From: Pelomonas parva
GTDB taxonomy: Bacteria > Pseudomonadota > Gammaproteobacteria > Burkholderiales > Burkholderiaceae_C
Reading direction: 5' to 3'
NCBI RefSeq assembly: GCF_043555835.1
Contig: NZ_JBIGHV010000001.1
Coordinates: 434,001-498,000, forward strand
DNA length: 64,000 nt
The stretch's first letter is position 1. Every line of letters starts with the position of its first letter. Made by a program: the position numbers and the translations under genes. Shown one piece after another: positions 27,364 through 34,811 of the stretch. The notes beneath the pieces were generated by a model. It made no database searches. It saw only the letters and a program-made list of their open reading frames with translations, and was not told the DNA's origin.

Positions 27364-27378
27364 GAGGGCGAGAGCTCT

Positions 27379-27645
27379 TCAGCCCTGCCGCTCGTGGTCT
27401 TCCAGCGCCATCAGCAGCCCGGTGCGCTGCTCGCGCGCCACCTGCCGCCAATGCACGCCGGTGAGCGCGCCTTCAAGCGCCCACAGCAGGTTCAGCGACA
27501 CAGGCTGCCCCGCCTGTTTTGCCTTGACGTATGCCGCCACCGAGCCGAGTGCGCGCAGCTGATCGACCGTCGTGATGCCGACGCTGGCAAGCATCTGCGC
27601 AGACTTGGGCCCGAGATTGGGCAGGGACTCGAAGGCTTCCGGCAT
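27379..27645 (-). CDS. TfoX C-terminal-domain protein (helix-hairpin-helix)
   Basis: An 88-residue protein made only of the TfoX/Sxy C-terminal domain: LPNLGPKSAQMLASVGITTVDQLRALG is a helix-hairpin-helix-like fold, followed by KAGQPVSLNLLWALEGALTGVHW-type sequence. In enterobacteria full TfoX induces competence genes; the N-terminal domain is missing here, as in many betaproteobacterial stand-alone versions. Confidence 0.75.
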   Translation of the reverse strand: MPEAFESLPNLGPKSAQMLASVGITTVDQLRALGSVAAYVKAKQAGQPVSLNLLWALEGALTGVHWRQVAREQRTGLLMALEDHERQG

Positions 27646-27668
27646 GGCACGGCTGCAGGTTGCCCCGG

Positions 27669-29483
27669 CTACCGCCTCGCGGCGCCAGGAGCCCCCTCGT
27701 TCCCCGTCGCCGCGTCATTCAGGCGCGCGGCTTCCCGGATGACGTTGTCCGCGCTTTCCAGGCCGTAGCCGCGCTCCACCGCCTGCATCACGCGCTCCTT
27801 GTCGATGGTCCAGGCCTTGACCGCCACGTCGGGCGCCGGGCTGCGGCGCATCTCCGCGAGGATGTCCCAGCGGGTCACCCCCGTCTCAAGGCGGCCCTGC
27901 CACTGCTTCGCCCATTGAGCCGTGACCTCGTCGCGTTCGTTCTGCGCCAGCGAGCCCAGCGTGCGGTGCGCCTCGTCCGCCTGGCCGGTGTAGGCAGACG
28001 CCAGCGCCGCCGAGCCGCCCAGCGCGTCCACATCGCGCGCGGCCTGCCAGGCGGTGATGACGCCATCCAGCGCCGCCTTGCGCGGCTCGTCCGTCGCGGC
28101 CACCTCGGCCTTGAAGGCCGCGAACGCGGCTTCCCAGGATTGCGGGTTTACCTCGCGGGCACGCTCCAGGTGGCGCTGCGCCGCCTGGAGATGGGCGCGC
28201 CCGGCGTCGCCCGGGTTGCGCTCGGCAAGGCGCAGGTGGGCCACACCCGCCAGATACCGGGCCTCGAAATGGGCGTCATCGTCCTGCAGCACGGCCGCCA
28301 GCTGGGGCAAGGCGTCCTGCGGGTTGCCCCAGTCGATCTGGGCCCGGCTCAGGGTCAGGCGCGCCAGGTCTTCGTTGGGAAACTGCGGCGCCAGCACGGC
28401 CAACTGCTTGAGCAGGGCCTCGCCGGTCGAGCGGCTCGGGCAGGCCTTCAACGCGGCATTGGCCAGCACGAACTTGCCCGCAGCCACGGGCAGGCTGCGG
28501 ATGTTCACCCGGCCAGCGGGAAACGACGGCGCCTCCACCCGCAGCGCCGCCATGCCCTTGAGCCCGTAGCGCCACATCACCGTGCTGATATCGGCCTTCT
28601 TCAGACCGAAGGCGCGCTCAAACGCTGGCGTCGGCGCCACGCCACGGCCGACCAGCACGAGGTAGCGGTCCAGGCGCTTGCGGTTCTCTTCCGACGACAG
28701 CATGTAGTGCGTCAACAGCCAGGACTTCGCCTCGAACTCCAGGCGCACGCCGGCCGCGCCGGCGTAGCTGCGGGCGTCGGCGAGCCTGCCCTCCAGCACG
28801 TCGTCGTAATCCAGGCTGTACCGCCGGCCGTCGCCGATGAACCTCAGGTAACCGCCGACGCCCTTGGGCACCCGGCCCACCACCATCTGCCGGTCGGAGA
28901 AACGCACGCTGGAGAAGTACTGCGCAAAGCCGTCGATGAACGACGCTGGCGTGCGGATGTCGGTGTGGCGGTACAGGAACTGCCGCGCATAGGCCTCGAA
29001 GACATAGGACAGCGTCTCGTTCAGCGGTGCCTTGTCCAGCTGCCCGTCGACCAGGCTGGGGATGCGCTCCAGATGCACGCCGAAGCCCTGCACGCCGGCC
29101 GCGCAGCTGCTGTACAGGCCCACAGCATCGGCCGGCGGGCTGTCGGCCACCTCGCGCAGGTCAGTCGCGCTGTTGTGGAAGTACAGCGTCATCCTGGGCT
29201 GCGGCCGCGCCACCTCGCCACTGGGCAGCGTGTAGATGCGCAGCAGATGGTCGAGCTTCTCCAGGTTGTCCAGCAGCAGGGCCACATCGTCTTCACCGGC
29301 GTCGGAATAGACGACGAAGCGGGGGCTCTCGGCCCGCACCCATTGCGACAGCTCGGCCTTCTTGCCGGCCACGCTCACGCGCGGCTGCACGTTCGCCGCG
29401 CCGGCTTGCTGGGCGCCGGCGGAGCCAATCGACAGCAGACAGAGGGCGGCGGCGAGCACGCTCGCACGGGGTCCGTTGCGCAT
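27669..29483 (-). CDS. Exported TPR-like protein with a peptidase-MA/DUF1570-like N-terminal half
   Basis: A 604-residue exported protein with signal peptide RASVLAAALCLLSIGSAGAQ. The first half has ESPRFVVYSDAGEDDVALLLDNLEKLDHLLR and SFIDGFAQYFSSVRF, like DUF1570-type proteins that carry a degenerate metallopeptidase-like domain; no intact HExxH was seen. The second half (about 380-560) reads as tetratricopeptide-like helix pairs (PNEDLARLTLSRAQIDWG, FEARYLAGVAHLRLAERN). The start at 29483 has an AAGGA ribosome site. Function unknown; perhaps a periplasmic scaffold. Confidence 0.65.
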   Translation of the reverse strand: MRNGPRASVLAAALCLLSIGSAGAQQAGAANVQPRVSVAGKKAELSQWVRAESPRFVVYSDAGEDDVALLLDNLEKLDHLLRIYTLPSGEVARPQPRMTLYFHNSATDLREVADSPPADAVGLYSSCAAGVQGFGVHLERIPSLVDGQLDKAPLNETLSYVFEAYARQFLYRHTDIRTPASFIDGFAQYFSSVRFSDRQMVVGRVPKGVGGYLRFIGDGRRYSLDYDDVLEGRLADARSYAGAAGVRLEFEAKSWLLTHYMLSSEENRKRLDRYLVLVGRGVAPTPAFERAFGLKKADISTVMWRYGLKGMAALRVEAPSFPAGRVNIRSLPVAAGKFVLANAALKACPSRSTGEALLKQLAVLAPQFPNEDLARLTLSRAQIDWGNPQDALPQLAAVLQDDDAHFEARYLAGVAHLRLAERNPGDAGRAHLQAAQRHLERAREVNPQSWEAAFAAFKAEVAATDEPRKAALDGVITAWQAARDVDALGGSAALASAYTGQADEAHRTLGSLAQNERDEVTAQWAKQWQGRLETGVTRWDILAEMRRSPAPDVAVKAWTIDKERVMQAVERGYGLESADNVIREAARLNDAATGNEGAPGAARR

Positions 29484-29543
29484 GGATGTTCCTTCTCGAT
29501 GTTCTGGCGGCCGGCTTGTCTCGGGCCGGGGGACCGATGGTAA

Positions 29544-29554
29544 GGGGGGGGGGG
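29544..29554. repeat. Eleven-G homopolymer between two divergent genes
   Basis: An uninterrupted run of 11 guanines lies between the divergently transcribed TPR-like gene (start 29483) and the PEP-CTERM gene (start 29656). Poly-G tracts of this length can slip during replication and change promoter spacing. No promoter elements could be assigned around it. Confidence 0.7.
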
Positions 29555-29655
29555 CGACCCGCCGCTCATGAGCCGGTCGGGCCACGCGCCGTGCACCGCT
29601 GTCACGTTGATCGCCAACCATGCTTGGCCTCATCCGACACTCGCCAGGAACCGCC

Positions 29656-30840
29656 ATGCACCTCCGCAGATCAACAGCCGCCGCCCTCTTGCTGGCCGCT
29701 GGCATCGGCCACGCCGCCACCTTCGACCTGCGCCTGCTGGGCACGCAGGACATCGCCACCGGCACGCTGTTCGGCGGTGTCGAGTTCGGCGGCATCTCGG
29801 GGCTAGACCGTCTGGGCGCCGGCCGCTATGTCGCCATCGCCGATGACCGCGGCGGCGAACGCGGCACGCCGCGCTTCTACGAGCTGGGCCTGAACTACGA
29901 CGCTGCCGGCTTCCACGGCGTGACGATCAACAGCCAGACCTACATGCAACGCCCCGACGGCACGCCCTTCCCCGCCACGAGCCGCACGGTCGACCCCGAG
30001 GGCATACGCCTACTGGCCAATGGCAACCTCGCCTGGTCCAGCGAAGGCAACTGGAGCGGCAACCCGGCCGCGCGCTACCAGCCCTTCGTGCGCGAGATGA
30101 CGGCTGCCGGCGGCTTCGTCCGCGAGTTTGGCCTGCCGTCGATGTACGGCTACGTCGACAACACCACCACGGGCGCCCGCAGCAACAAGGGCTTCGAGGC
30201 GCTGGCCGTGACGCCCGGCGGCACGATCTACGCCGCCAACGAGGACGCGCTGATCCAGGACGGCCCACTGACCACCGTCGCCGCCGGCAGCGTCGTTCGC
30301 GTCACCGCCGTGGACACCGCCACGGGCCAGTCCGGCCGGCAATACGCCTACGCGCTGCCCGCCATCCCCGTGGACGCACCGCCCGGCGCGCCCTTCCCGC
30401 CCGACAACGGCATGTCGGAGCTGCTCGCCATCGACGACACCAGCTTCATCGCCGTCGAGCGCGCCTTTGCCGCCGGCGTGGGCAACACCATCCGCCTCGT
30501 CAAGACCAGCATCACCGCCGACACCACCGACGTGAGCGGCCTCGCCAGCCTGGTGGGCGCCACCTACACGCCGATGACGCGCGAGCTGCTGCTGGAGATG
30601 CCCATCAGCTTCGAAGGTGTGGCGCTGGACAACATCGAGGGCATCAGCTGGGGCGAGACGCTGGCCAACGGCAACCGCACGCTGGTGCTGGTGGCAGACA
30701 ACAACTTCTCCGCCACGCAGCGCACGCAGATCATGGTGTTCGAGGTCAGCGCCGTGCCCGAACCCGCCACCTACGTCGCGATGCTGGGCGGCCTGGCCGT
30801 GCTGGGCCTGGTGGCTCGCCGCCGCCGCGCGCTGCGCTAG
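29656..30840 (+). CDS. PEP-CTERM-anchored esterase-like/phytase-like beta-propeller protein
   Basis: A 394-residue secreted protein. After the signal peptide (AAALLLAAGIGHA) comes a phytase-like esterase domain (FGGISGLDRLGAGRYVAIADDRG, DPEGIRLLANGNLAWSSEGN, SFEGVALDNIEGISWG). It closes with a complete PEP-CTERM sorting tail: VPEPATY, a hydrophobic helix and a final RRRRALR. The exosortase that would process it is not in the window. The start at 29656 follows an AGGAACC ribosome site. Predicted substrate phosphate esters are inferred from the domain only. Confidence 0.8.
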   Translation: MHLRRSTAAALLLAAGIGHAATFDLRLLGTQDIATGTLFGGVEFGGISGLDRLGAGRYVAIADDRGGERGTPRFYELGLNYDAAGFHGVTINSQTYMQRPDGTPFPATSRTVDPEGIRLLANGNLAWSSEGNWSGNPAARYQPFVREMTAAGGFVREFGLPSMYGYVDNTTTGARSNKGFEALAVTPGGTIYAANEDALIQDGPLTTVAAGSVVRVTAVDTATGQSGRQYAYALPAIPVDAPPGAPFPPDNGMSELLAIDDTSFIAVERAFAAGVGNTIRLVKTSITADTTDVSGLASLVGATYTPMTRELLLEMPISFEGVALDNIEGISWGETLANGNRTLVLVADNNFSATQRTQIMVFEVSAVPEPATYVAMLGGLAVLGLVARRRRALR

Positions 30841-30851
30841 GCTTGCGCGGT

Positions 30852-30875
30852 GTCGGGACCGCTATCGGTCCCGAC
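30852..30875. terminator. Strong hairpin between the PEP-CTERM gene and the DUF3616 gene
   Basis: GTCGGGACCG-CTAT-CGGTCCCGAC is a perfect 10-bp stem with a four-base loop, starting 12 bases after the PEP-CTERM stop codon. No T-run follows, so it may act as an attenuating hairpin or help a factor-dependent terminator. Its position also argues that the next gene starts after it. Confidence 0.5.
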
Positions 30876-30917
30876 GTTCGCAGCCACCGCTGCAGCCCTT
30901 TGACGAGAGCCCACCCC

Positions 30918-32006
30918 GTGCCCAACAAACGCAGCAGCAACGCCGTCCGCCTGGAATTCGCGGCCGACTCCCTGGTCAAGACCAACCTGTCCGGCGCGGC
31001 CTTCACGGGCGACTGGCTTTGGGTGGCCGGCGACGAGGCCTGCGGCATCGACCGCCTGCGCCGGCTGGACACGCAGGGGCCCGAGCTGCTGCGCTTCGGC
31101 GAGGTGCGCGACTTCCCGCTGACCGAGCTGCTGGACCTGCCCGGCGCCGCCGACGAAGAGGCCGACCTGGAAGGCATGGACATGGTCGACGGCATGCTGT
31201 GGGTGGTCGGCTCGCATGGCCTGAAGCGCAAGAACGCCAAGCCCGACAAGGACGACGCCGGCAACGCCAAGCGCCTGGCCAAGGTGGCGCTGGACGGCAA
31301 CCGCCGCCTGCTGGCCTGTCTGCCCGTCGAGAACAACGAGCAGGGCGAACCCTGCCTGGTGCGGCAGGCGAAGGACGGCCGGCGCGCGCTGCGGCTCAAG
31401 GGCGATGCCGAGTCCAACCTGCTCACCAAGGCGCTGGCCAGCGACCCGCACTTCGGGCCCTACATGGCCATCCCCGGCAAGGACAACGGCTTCGACATCG
31501 AAGGCCTGGCCGTGCACGGCCGCCGCCTGCTGCTGGGCCTGCGCGGGCCGGTGCTGCGCGGCTGGGCAGCGCTGCTGGAGGTGGAGATCGAAGCGCGTGA
31601 CGACCACCTGCGCTTGGCGCCGCTGGACAGCAGCGGCAGCCTGTTCCGCAAGCACTTCCTGCAGCTCGACGGCCTGGGCGTGCGGGACCTGCATTTCTGC
31701 GGCGACGACCTGTTCATCCTGGCCGGCCCGACCATGGTGCTGGACGGCGAGATCCGCTTGTTCAAGTGGCCGGGCGCCAGGCAGGCGCTGGCGGACAACC
31801 GCGAGCCGGTGCGCTTTGTGCCCGCGCTGACCGAGTCGGTCGCCCTGCCCCACGGCCGCGGCGTCAACCGCGCCGAGGCGGTGTGCGACCTGCCGCCCGA
31901 ACTGGCCGGCGGCAAGCCGAGCTGGCTGGTGCTGTACGACGCGCCGGGGCCGACCCGCAAGGACGGCGAGCACGCGGTCTTCGGCGACCTGCTGCAGCAC
32001 GGCTGA
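30918..32006 (+). CDS. DUF3616-family protein
   Basis: A cytoplasmic-looking protein of 362 residues from the GTG at 30918. It contains the DUF3616 pattern: NLSGAAFTGDWLWVAGDE, EADLEGMDMVDGMLWVVGSHGLKR, DIEGLAVHGRRLLLGLRGPVLRGWA and LDGLGVRDLHFCGDDLFILAGPTM, repeated strand-turn units suggesting a propeller. Function is unknown. The frame is open back to 30843, but the extra 25 residues would be translated from the hairpin at 30852-30875, so the GTG is preferred. Confidence 0.7.
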   Translation: MPNKRSSNAVRLEFAADSLVKTNLSGAAFTGDWLWVAGDEACGIDRLRRLDTQGPELLRFGEVRDFPLTELLDLPGAADEEADLEGMDMVDGMLWVVGSHGLKRKNAKPDKDDAGNAKRLAKVALDGNRRLLACLPVENNEQGEPCLVRQAKDGRRALRLKGDAESNLLTKALASDPHFGPYMAIPGKDNGFDIEGLAVHGRRLLLGLRGPVLRGWAALLEVEIEARDDHLRLAPLDSSGSLFRKHFLQLDGLGVRDLHFCGDDLFILAGPTMVLDGEIRLFKWPGARQALADNREPVRFVPALTESVALPHGRGVNRAEAVCDLPPELAGGKPSWLVLYDAPGPTRKDGEHAVFGDLLQHG

Positions 32007-32016
32007 CGGTCGCCCG

Positions 32017-32784
32017 TCAGTGCACCGCGCTCAGCAGCGCTTCGTCCACCCACCGCCGCAGCAGGCTGCCCATCTCGGCAGCCGCGTCCGCTGAGGCGAA
32101 CTGCTCCGACAGCGTGGCGCACACGGCCGCAAAGCTCAGGCCGGCCTGCAGGCCGTCCAGTGCCGCAGCTTCCAGCGCCTGCAGGCTGCGGAAGTGCGGC
32201 TGGTGGCCACGGCGCCAGATCATCAACTCGCCGGGCTCGGCCAGCGGCGCCGCGTCGGGCGGCACGCCGTCATCGTCCAGCGCCTGCCAGATCGCCAGCG
32301 TGTTGTGCTGGAGCTGAAGCCGGGCGTAGGTCGGATGCAGCGTGAAGCCCACGTCGGCCCAGCGCTCGGGCGCCAGCGCGGCCAGGTCGGCCAGCGTGAG
32401 CACCGGCGCATCGGGGCCGTCGAAGGCGTGGCGCAAGGCCCAGTCCAGCTGCGCCAGTTCGGCCACCTGGGGCGCTTCGTCAAAGCGGGCCGCCAGCGTG
32501 CGCGGAAAGTCCGCGCCGTACCAGCGCAGGCTGGGGTGGGCCGACGCATGGCCCTCCACATGCGCCAGTGCGGCGGCGTTGAAATGCTCATCACCCAGGT
32601 ACAGCAGCGTGTGGCCGAAGCTGTCGCGCAGCGTGTCCACCAGGCGCATGCGGTAGGCGTGGTGGTAGACCTGCAACCGGCGCGCGGTGCCGATGCCGCC
32701 ATCACGGATGTGCTCGGCAATGGCCTCGTCGCCCGTCAGCAGATGCTGCTGAAAGGCTGCTTGCAGCTGGGCGAGTGACGTCAT
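32017..32784 (-). CDS. bufC: DUF2063 protein BufC/HvfC, partner of the RiPP-modifying enzyme
   Basis: A 255-residue protein whose N-terminal DUF2063 domain is plain: LQAAFQQHLLTGDEAIAEHI, then RRLQVYHHAYRMRLVDTLRDSFGHTLLYLGDEHF. In bufferin and related systems this protein pairs with the DUF692 enzyme to modify cysteines of the precursor peptide. It overlaps the DUF692 gene upstream by four bases (ATGA), so the two are coupled. The start at 32784 is set by that overlap; a longer frame to 32934 would overlap bufB deeply. Confidence 0.85.
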   Translation of the reverse strand: MTSLAQLQAAFQQHLLTGDEAIAEHIRDGGIGTARRLQVYHHAYRMRLVDTLRDSFGHTLLYLGDEHFNAAALAHVEGHASAHPSLRWYGADFPRTLAARFDEAPQVAELAQLDWALRHAFDGPDAPVLTLADLAALAPERWADVGFTLHPTYARLQLQHNTLAIWQALDDDGVPPDAAPLAEPGELMIWRRGHQPHFRSLQALEAAALDGLQAGLSFAAVCATLSEQFASADAAAEMGSLLRRWVDEALLSAVH

Positions 32785-33611
32785 GCCGCGACCTCGGCGG
32801 CAACCTCGGTGGCGATAGCGCGCGCGATGTCCAGCTCGGCGATCAGCTCGGGCAGCGGCGGGATGTGGTCGTCCCGTTCGATCATCGTCGGCACCGGGCC
32901 GAAGCGCTGCAGCGCCGCGCGGTACAGCGCCCACACGGCGGGCGCGACCGGGTGGTCGTGCGTGTCCACCAGGTGGTCGCCATGGTCGGTGTGGCCGGCC
33001 AGATGGAACTGGCGCACGCGCGCGGGCGGCAGCTGGCGCAGGTAGTCCAGCGCATCGAAGCCGTGGTTCACCGCGCTGACGTGGATGTTGTTGATGTCCA
33101 CCAGCAGCTCGCAGTCAGCATCGGCACACAGCGCGCTCAGGAACTGCGCTTCGTCCATCGTCGAATGCTCGAACTCGACATAGCTGGACACGTTCTCCAG
33201 CACCAGCCGGCGGCCCAGCGCGTCCTGCACCTGGTGCACGTTGGCGGCCACGATGCGCAGCGCCTCGTCGGTGCAGGGCAAGGGCAGCAGGTCATGCATC
33301 TGGTGGCCGTTGCTGCCCGTCCAGCAGAGGTGGTCCGACACCCAGGCCGGCTGCACGCGCCGCGCCAGTGCGGCAAGCGCTTGCAGATAGCTGCGGTCGA
33401 CGCCCTGCGCGGCGCCGATCGACAGTGACACGCCGTGCATCACCATCGGATATCGCTCGCGCAGCGCGTCCAGCATGGCCAGCGGCTTGCCGCCGGGCAC
33501 CATGTAGTTGTCGCTGATGATCTCCAGCCAGTCCACGCGCTGGGGCTCGGCCAGGAAGGCGCTGTAGTGCGCCGTTCGCAGGCCCAGGCCAAAGCTGTCG
33601 CTGGAGATCAT
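32781..33611 (-). CDS. bufB: DUF692 multinuclear iron oxygenase BufB/HvfB (RiPP maturation)
   Basis: A 276-residue DUF692 (MbnB/TglH-type) TIM-barrel enzyme. In characterised relatives it uses two or three irons to convert cysteines of a precursor into metal-binding heterocycles. Candidate metal ligands are in MHGVSLSIG, DHLCWTGSNGHQMHDLLPLP, LENVSSY, LLVDINNIHVSAVNHG, FHLAGHTDHGDHLVDTHDHP and MIERDDHIP, and the set appears complete. It lies 13 bases after the cysteine-rich precursor gene and overlaps bufC. Confidence 0.9.
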   Translation of the reverse strand: MISSDSFGLGLRTAHYSAFLAEPQRVDWLEIISDNYMVPGGKPLAMLDALRERYPMVMHGVSLSIGAAQGVDRSYLQALAALARRVQPAWVSDHLCWTGSNGHQMHDLLPLPCTDEALRIVAANVHQVQDALGRRLVLENVSSYVEFEHSTMDEAQFLSALCADADCELLVDINNIHVSAVNHGFDALDYLRQLPPARVRQFHLAGHTDHGDHLVDTHDHPVAPAVWALYRAALQRFGPVPTMIERDDHIPPLPELIAELDIARAIATEVAAEVAA

Positions 33612-33624
33612 CGCGACGCGCGCC

Positions 33625-33918
33625 TTACTTCTTGGCGGCCAGGTCGCCGATGGTGCCGTCCTTGGCCAGGCATTCCTTGGCGGTCATGCCCTTGAAGCTG
33701 TGGCCCTTGCAGGCGTTCTGGCCCTTGCAGGCGTTCTCGGTGGTCTTGCAGTCGCCATTGCCCTTGCACTCGTGCACGCCGTAGCAATGCACCTTGTCGC
33801 TGGCGGCCACGGCCAGGCCGGTGCTGCCCTTGGGCGGGGCGGCAGCCGTGGCGGCGGCGGAGAAGGCAAACAGGGCGGCGGCAGCGGCCAGGGCGGCAGC
33901 GGATTGGGGCTTGTTCAT
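33625..33918 (-). CDS. bufA: Bufferin-type cysteine-rich RiPP metallophore precursor
   Basis: A 97-residue exported peptide. A long Ala-rich signal peptide (cleavage near TAAA-PPKG, about residue 27) precedes a mature region with six cysteines at 45, 51, 57, 64, 70 and 83, three of them in C-K-G units (51, 64, 70). Bufferins are periplasmic, DUF692-modified proteins that sequester copper; this one resembles the BufA2 type, though the subtype is recalled, not aligned. A GGAG ribosome site precedes the ATG at 33918. It heads bufA-bufB-bufC. Which cysteines are modified cannot be told. Confidence 0.8.
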   Translation of the reverse strand: MNKPQSAAALAAAAALFAFSAAATAAAPPKGSTGLAVAASDKVHCYGVHECKGNGDCKTTENACKGQNACKGHSFKGMTAKECLAKDGTIGDLAAKK

Positions 33919-33991
33919 GCGAGTAACTCCATGCGGGTTGCACCGCCCGGCCATGTGGCCTGAGCTGGCGACGGCTGGGGGCCGCAAACGG

Positions 33992-34019
33992 TAGTCGGCG
34001 AACCGTCAAGCTCCTTACA
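33992..34019 (-). promoter_or_regulatory. Probable ECF sigma-factor promoter of the bufA-bufB-bufC operon
   Basis: On the minus strand TGTAAGG (34019-34013) is followed after 15 bases by CGACTA (33997-33992). The TGTAA/CGA(C)TA pair with 15-16 base spacing is typical of ECF sigma promoters, the class that controls many metal-stress and bufferin operons. Transcription would start near 33985, giving a leader of about 65 bases before bufA. No ECF sigma or anti-sigma gene lies in the window. Confidence 0.55.
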
Positions 34020-34094
34020 GGCCCGGTCGAAAGATTGCGTTCGCGGGGCAGCGCCGCAGGCATAACCCGCCATGTCGGCGCACACCAGGGCGGG

Positions 34095-34640
34095 TCAGCG
34101 GCTGAGCCGGACCTCCACCTCGCGGTCCACATAGGCCCACTCGGGCGAGGCGCGCAGCGCGGCCAGCAAGTCGTCGAAGGCGCTCGTGTGTTCGGGCGCG
34201 AACTCGAACCAGGTCAGGAAGTCAAACGGCTCCGCCTCGCCCAGGTCACGGCAGTGGTGAAGCCGCCGCGCGATGGCCGGCAGGTAGCGCAGCCCGATCT
34301 CCGTGTGATGCGACTGCGCTTCGAACACCGCGCGGCGTTCGTCCTGCGTCAGCGCCCACCAGGCCGCCGTCTTGCGGATGGGGATCAGCGCCGCACAGCG
34401 CGCCTGGGGCCGGCTCAGGCCCTCCTGAACCGCCAACAGCTGGGTCTTCTCGGCGCGCTCCACATAGCGCTCGTTGCTGGTGATGCCGCGCAGCGCCCAC
34501 GTGCCGCTGCCCGGTGCGGCCTCCGTGCCGAGCATCGTGACGGCGGAGACCGGCGCGAGACCCTCACCGGCGAGGGTCCGCTGGCTGGTGACGGTCCAGT
34601 CGCCCTGGTCGGCGCCGACGAAGAGGAAAAGGCGAGGCAT
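34095..34640 (-). CDS. cld: Chlorite dismutase, short dimeric lineage II type
   Basis: A 181-residue heme enzyme that splits chlorite into chloride and O2. The sequence follows dimeric lineage II enzymes such as the Nitrobacter winogradskyi protein: RYVERAEK, ALIPIRKTAAWW, LTQDERRAVFEAQSHH, YLPAIARRLHHCRDLGE and EPFDFLTWFEFAPEH. The proximal heme ligand corresponds to His112 and the catalytic distal arginine to Arg125, 13 residues later as in that enzyme, so activity is expected. The ATG at 34640 is preferred over one at 34664. No perchlorate or chlorate reductase gene is nearby, so the role is probably detoxification. Confidence 0.88.
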   Translation of the reverse strand: MPRLFLFVGADQGDWTVTSQRTLAGEGLAPVSAVTMLGTEAAPGSGTWALRGITSNERYVERAEKTQLLAVQEGLSRPQARCAALIPIRKTAAWWALTQDERRAVFEAQSHHTEIGLRYLPAIARRLHHCRDLGEAEPFDFLTWFEFAPEHTSAFDDLLAALRASPEWAYVDREVEVRLSR

Positions 34641-34811
34641 CGGCTGGCTTCCCAAAGCATGCAAAGACGATTTGCCCGGCGCCTGCCTACAAGGTTGTCA
34701 TGTTGAGACCTGCCCCGAGCACTGCTGAATCCGACGGCAAGTTTTGAGCCAACCGCCTGGCCGCGAGCCATTCGCAGAACCTCAACGCCCAAGCCCGCCC
34801 TCCTCTGCCAC

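Noticed and set aside
27660..29543. 627-codon open frame on the plus strand
   Set aside because: Antisense to the exported TPR-like protein; the composition is low-complexity and the minus-strand product has a signal peptide and ribosome site.
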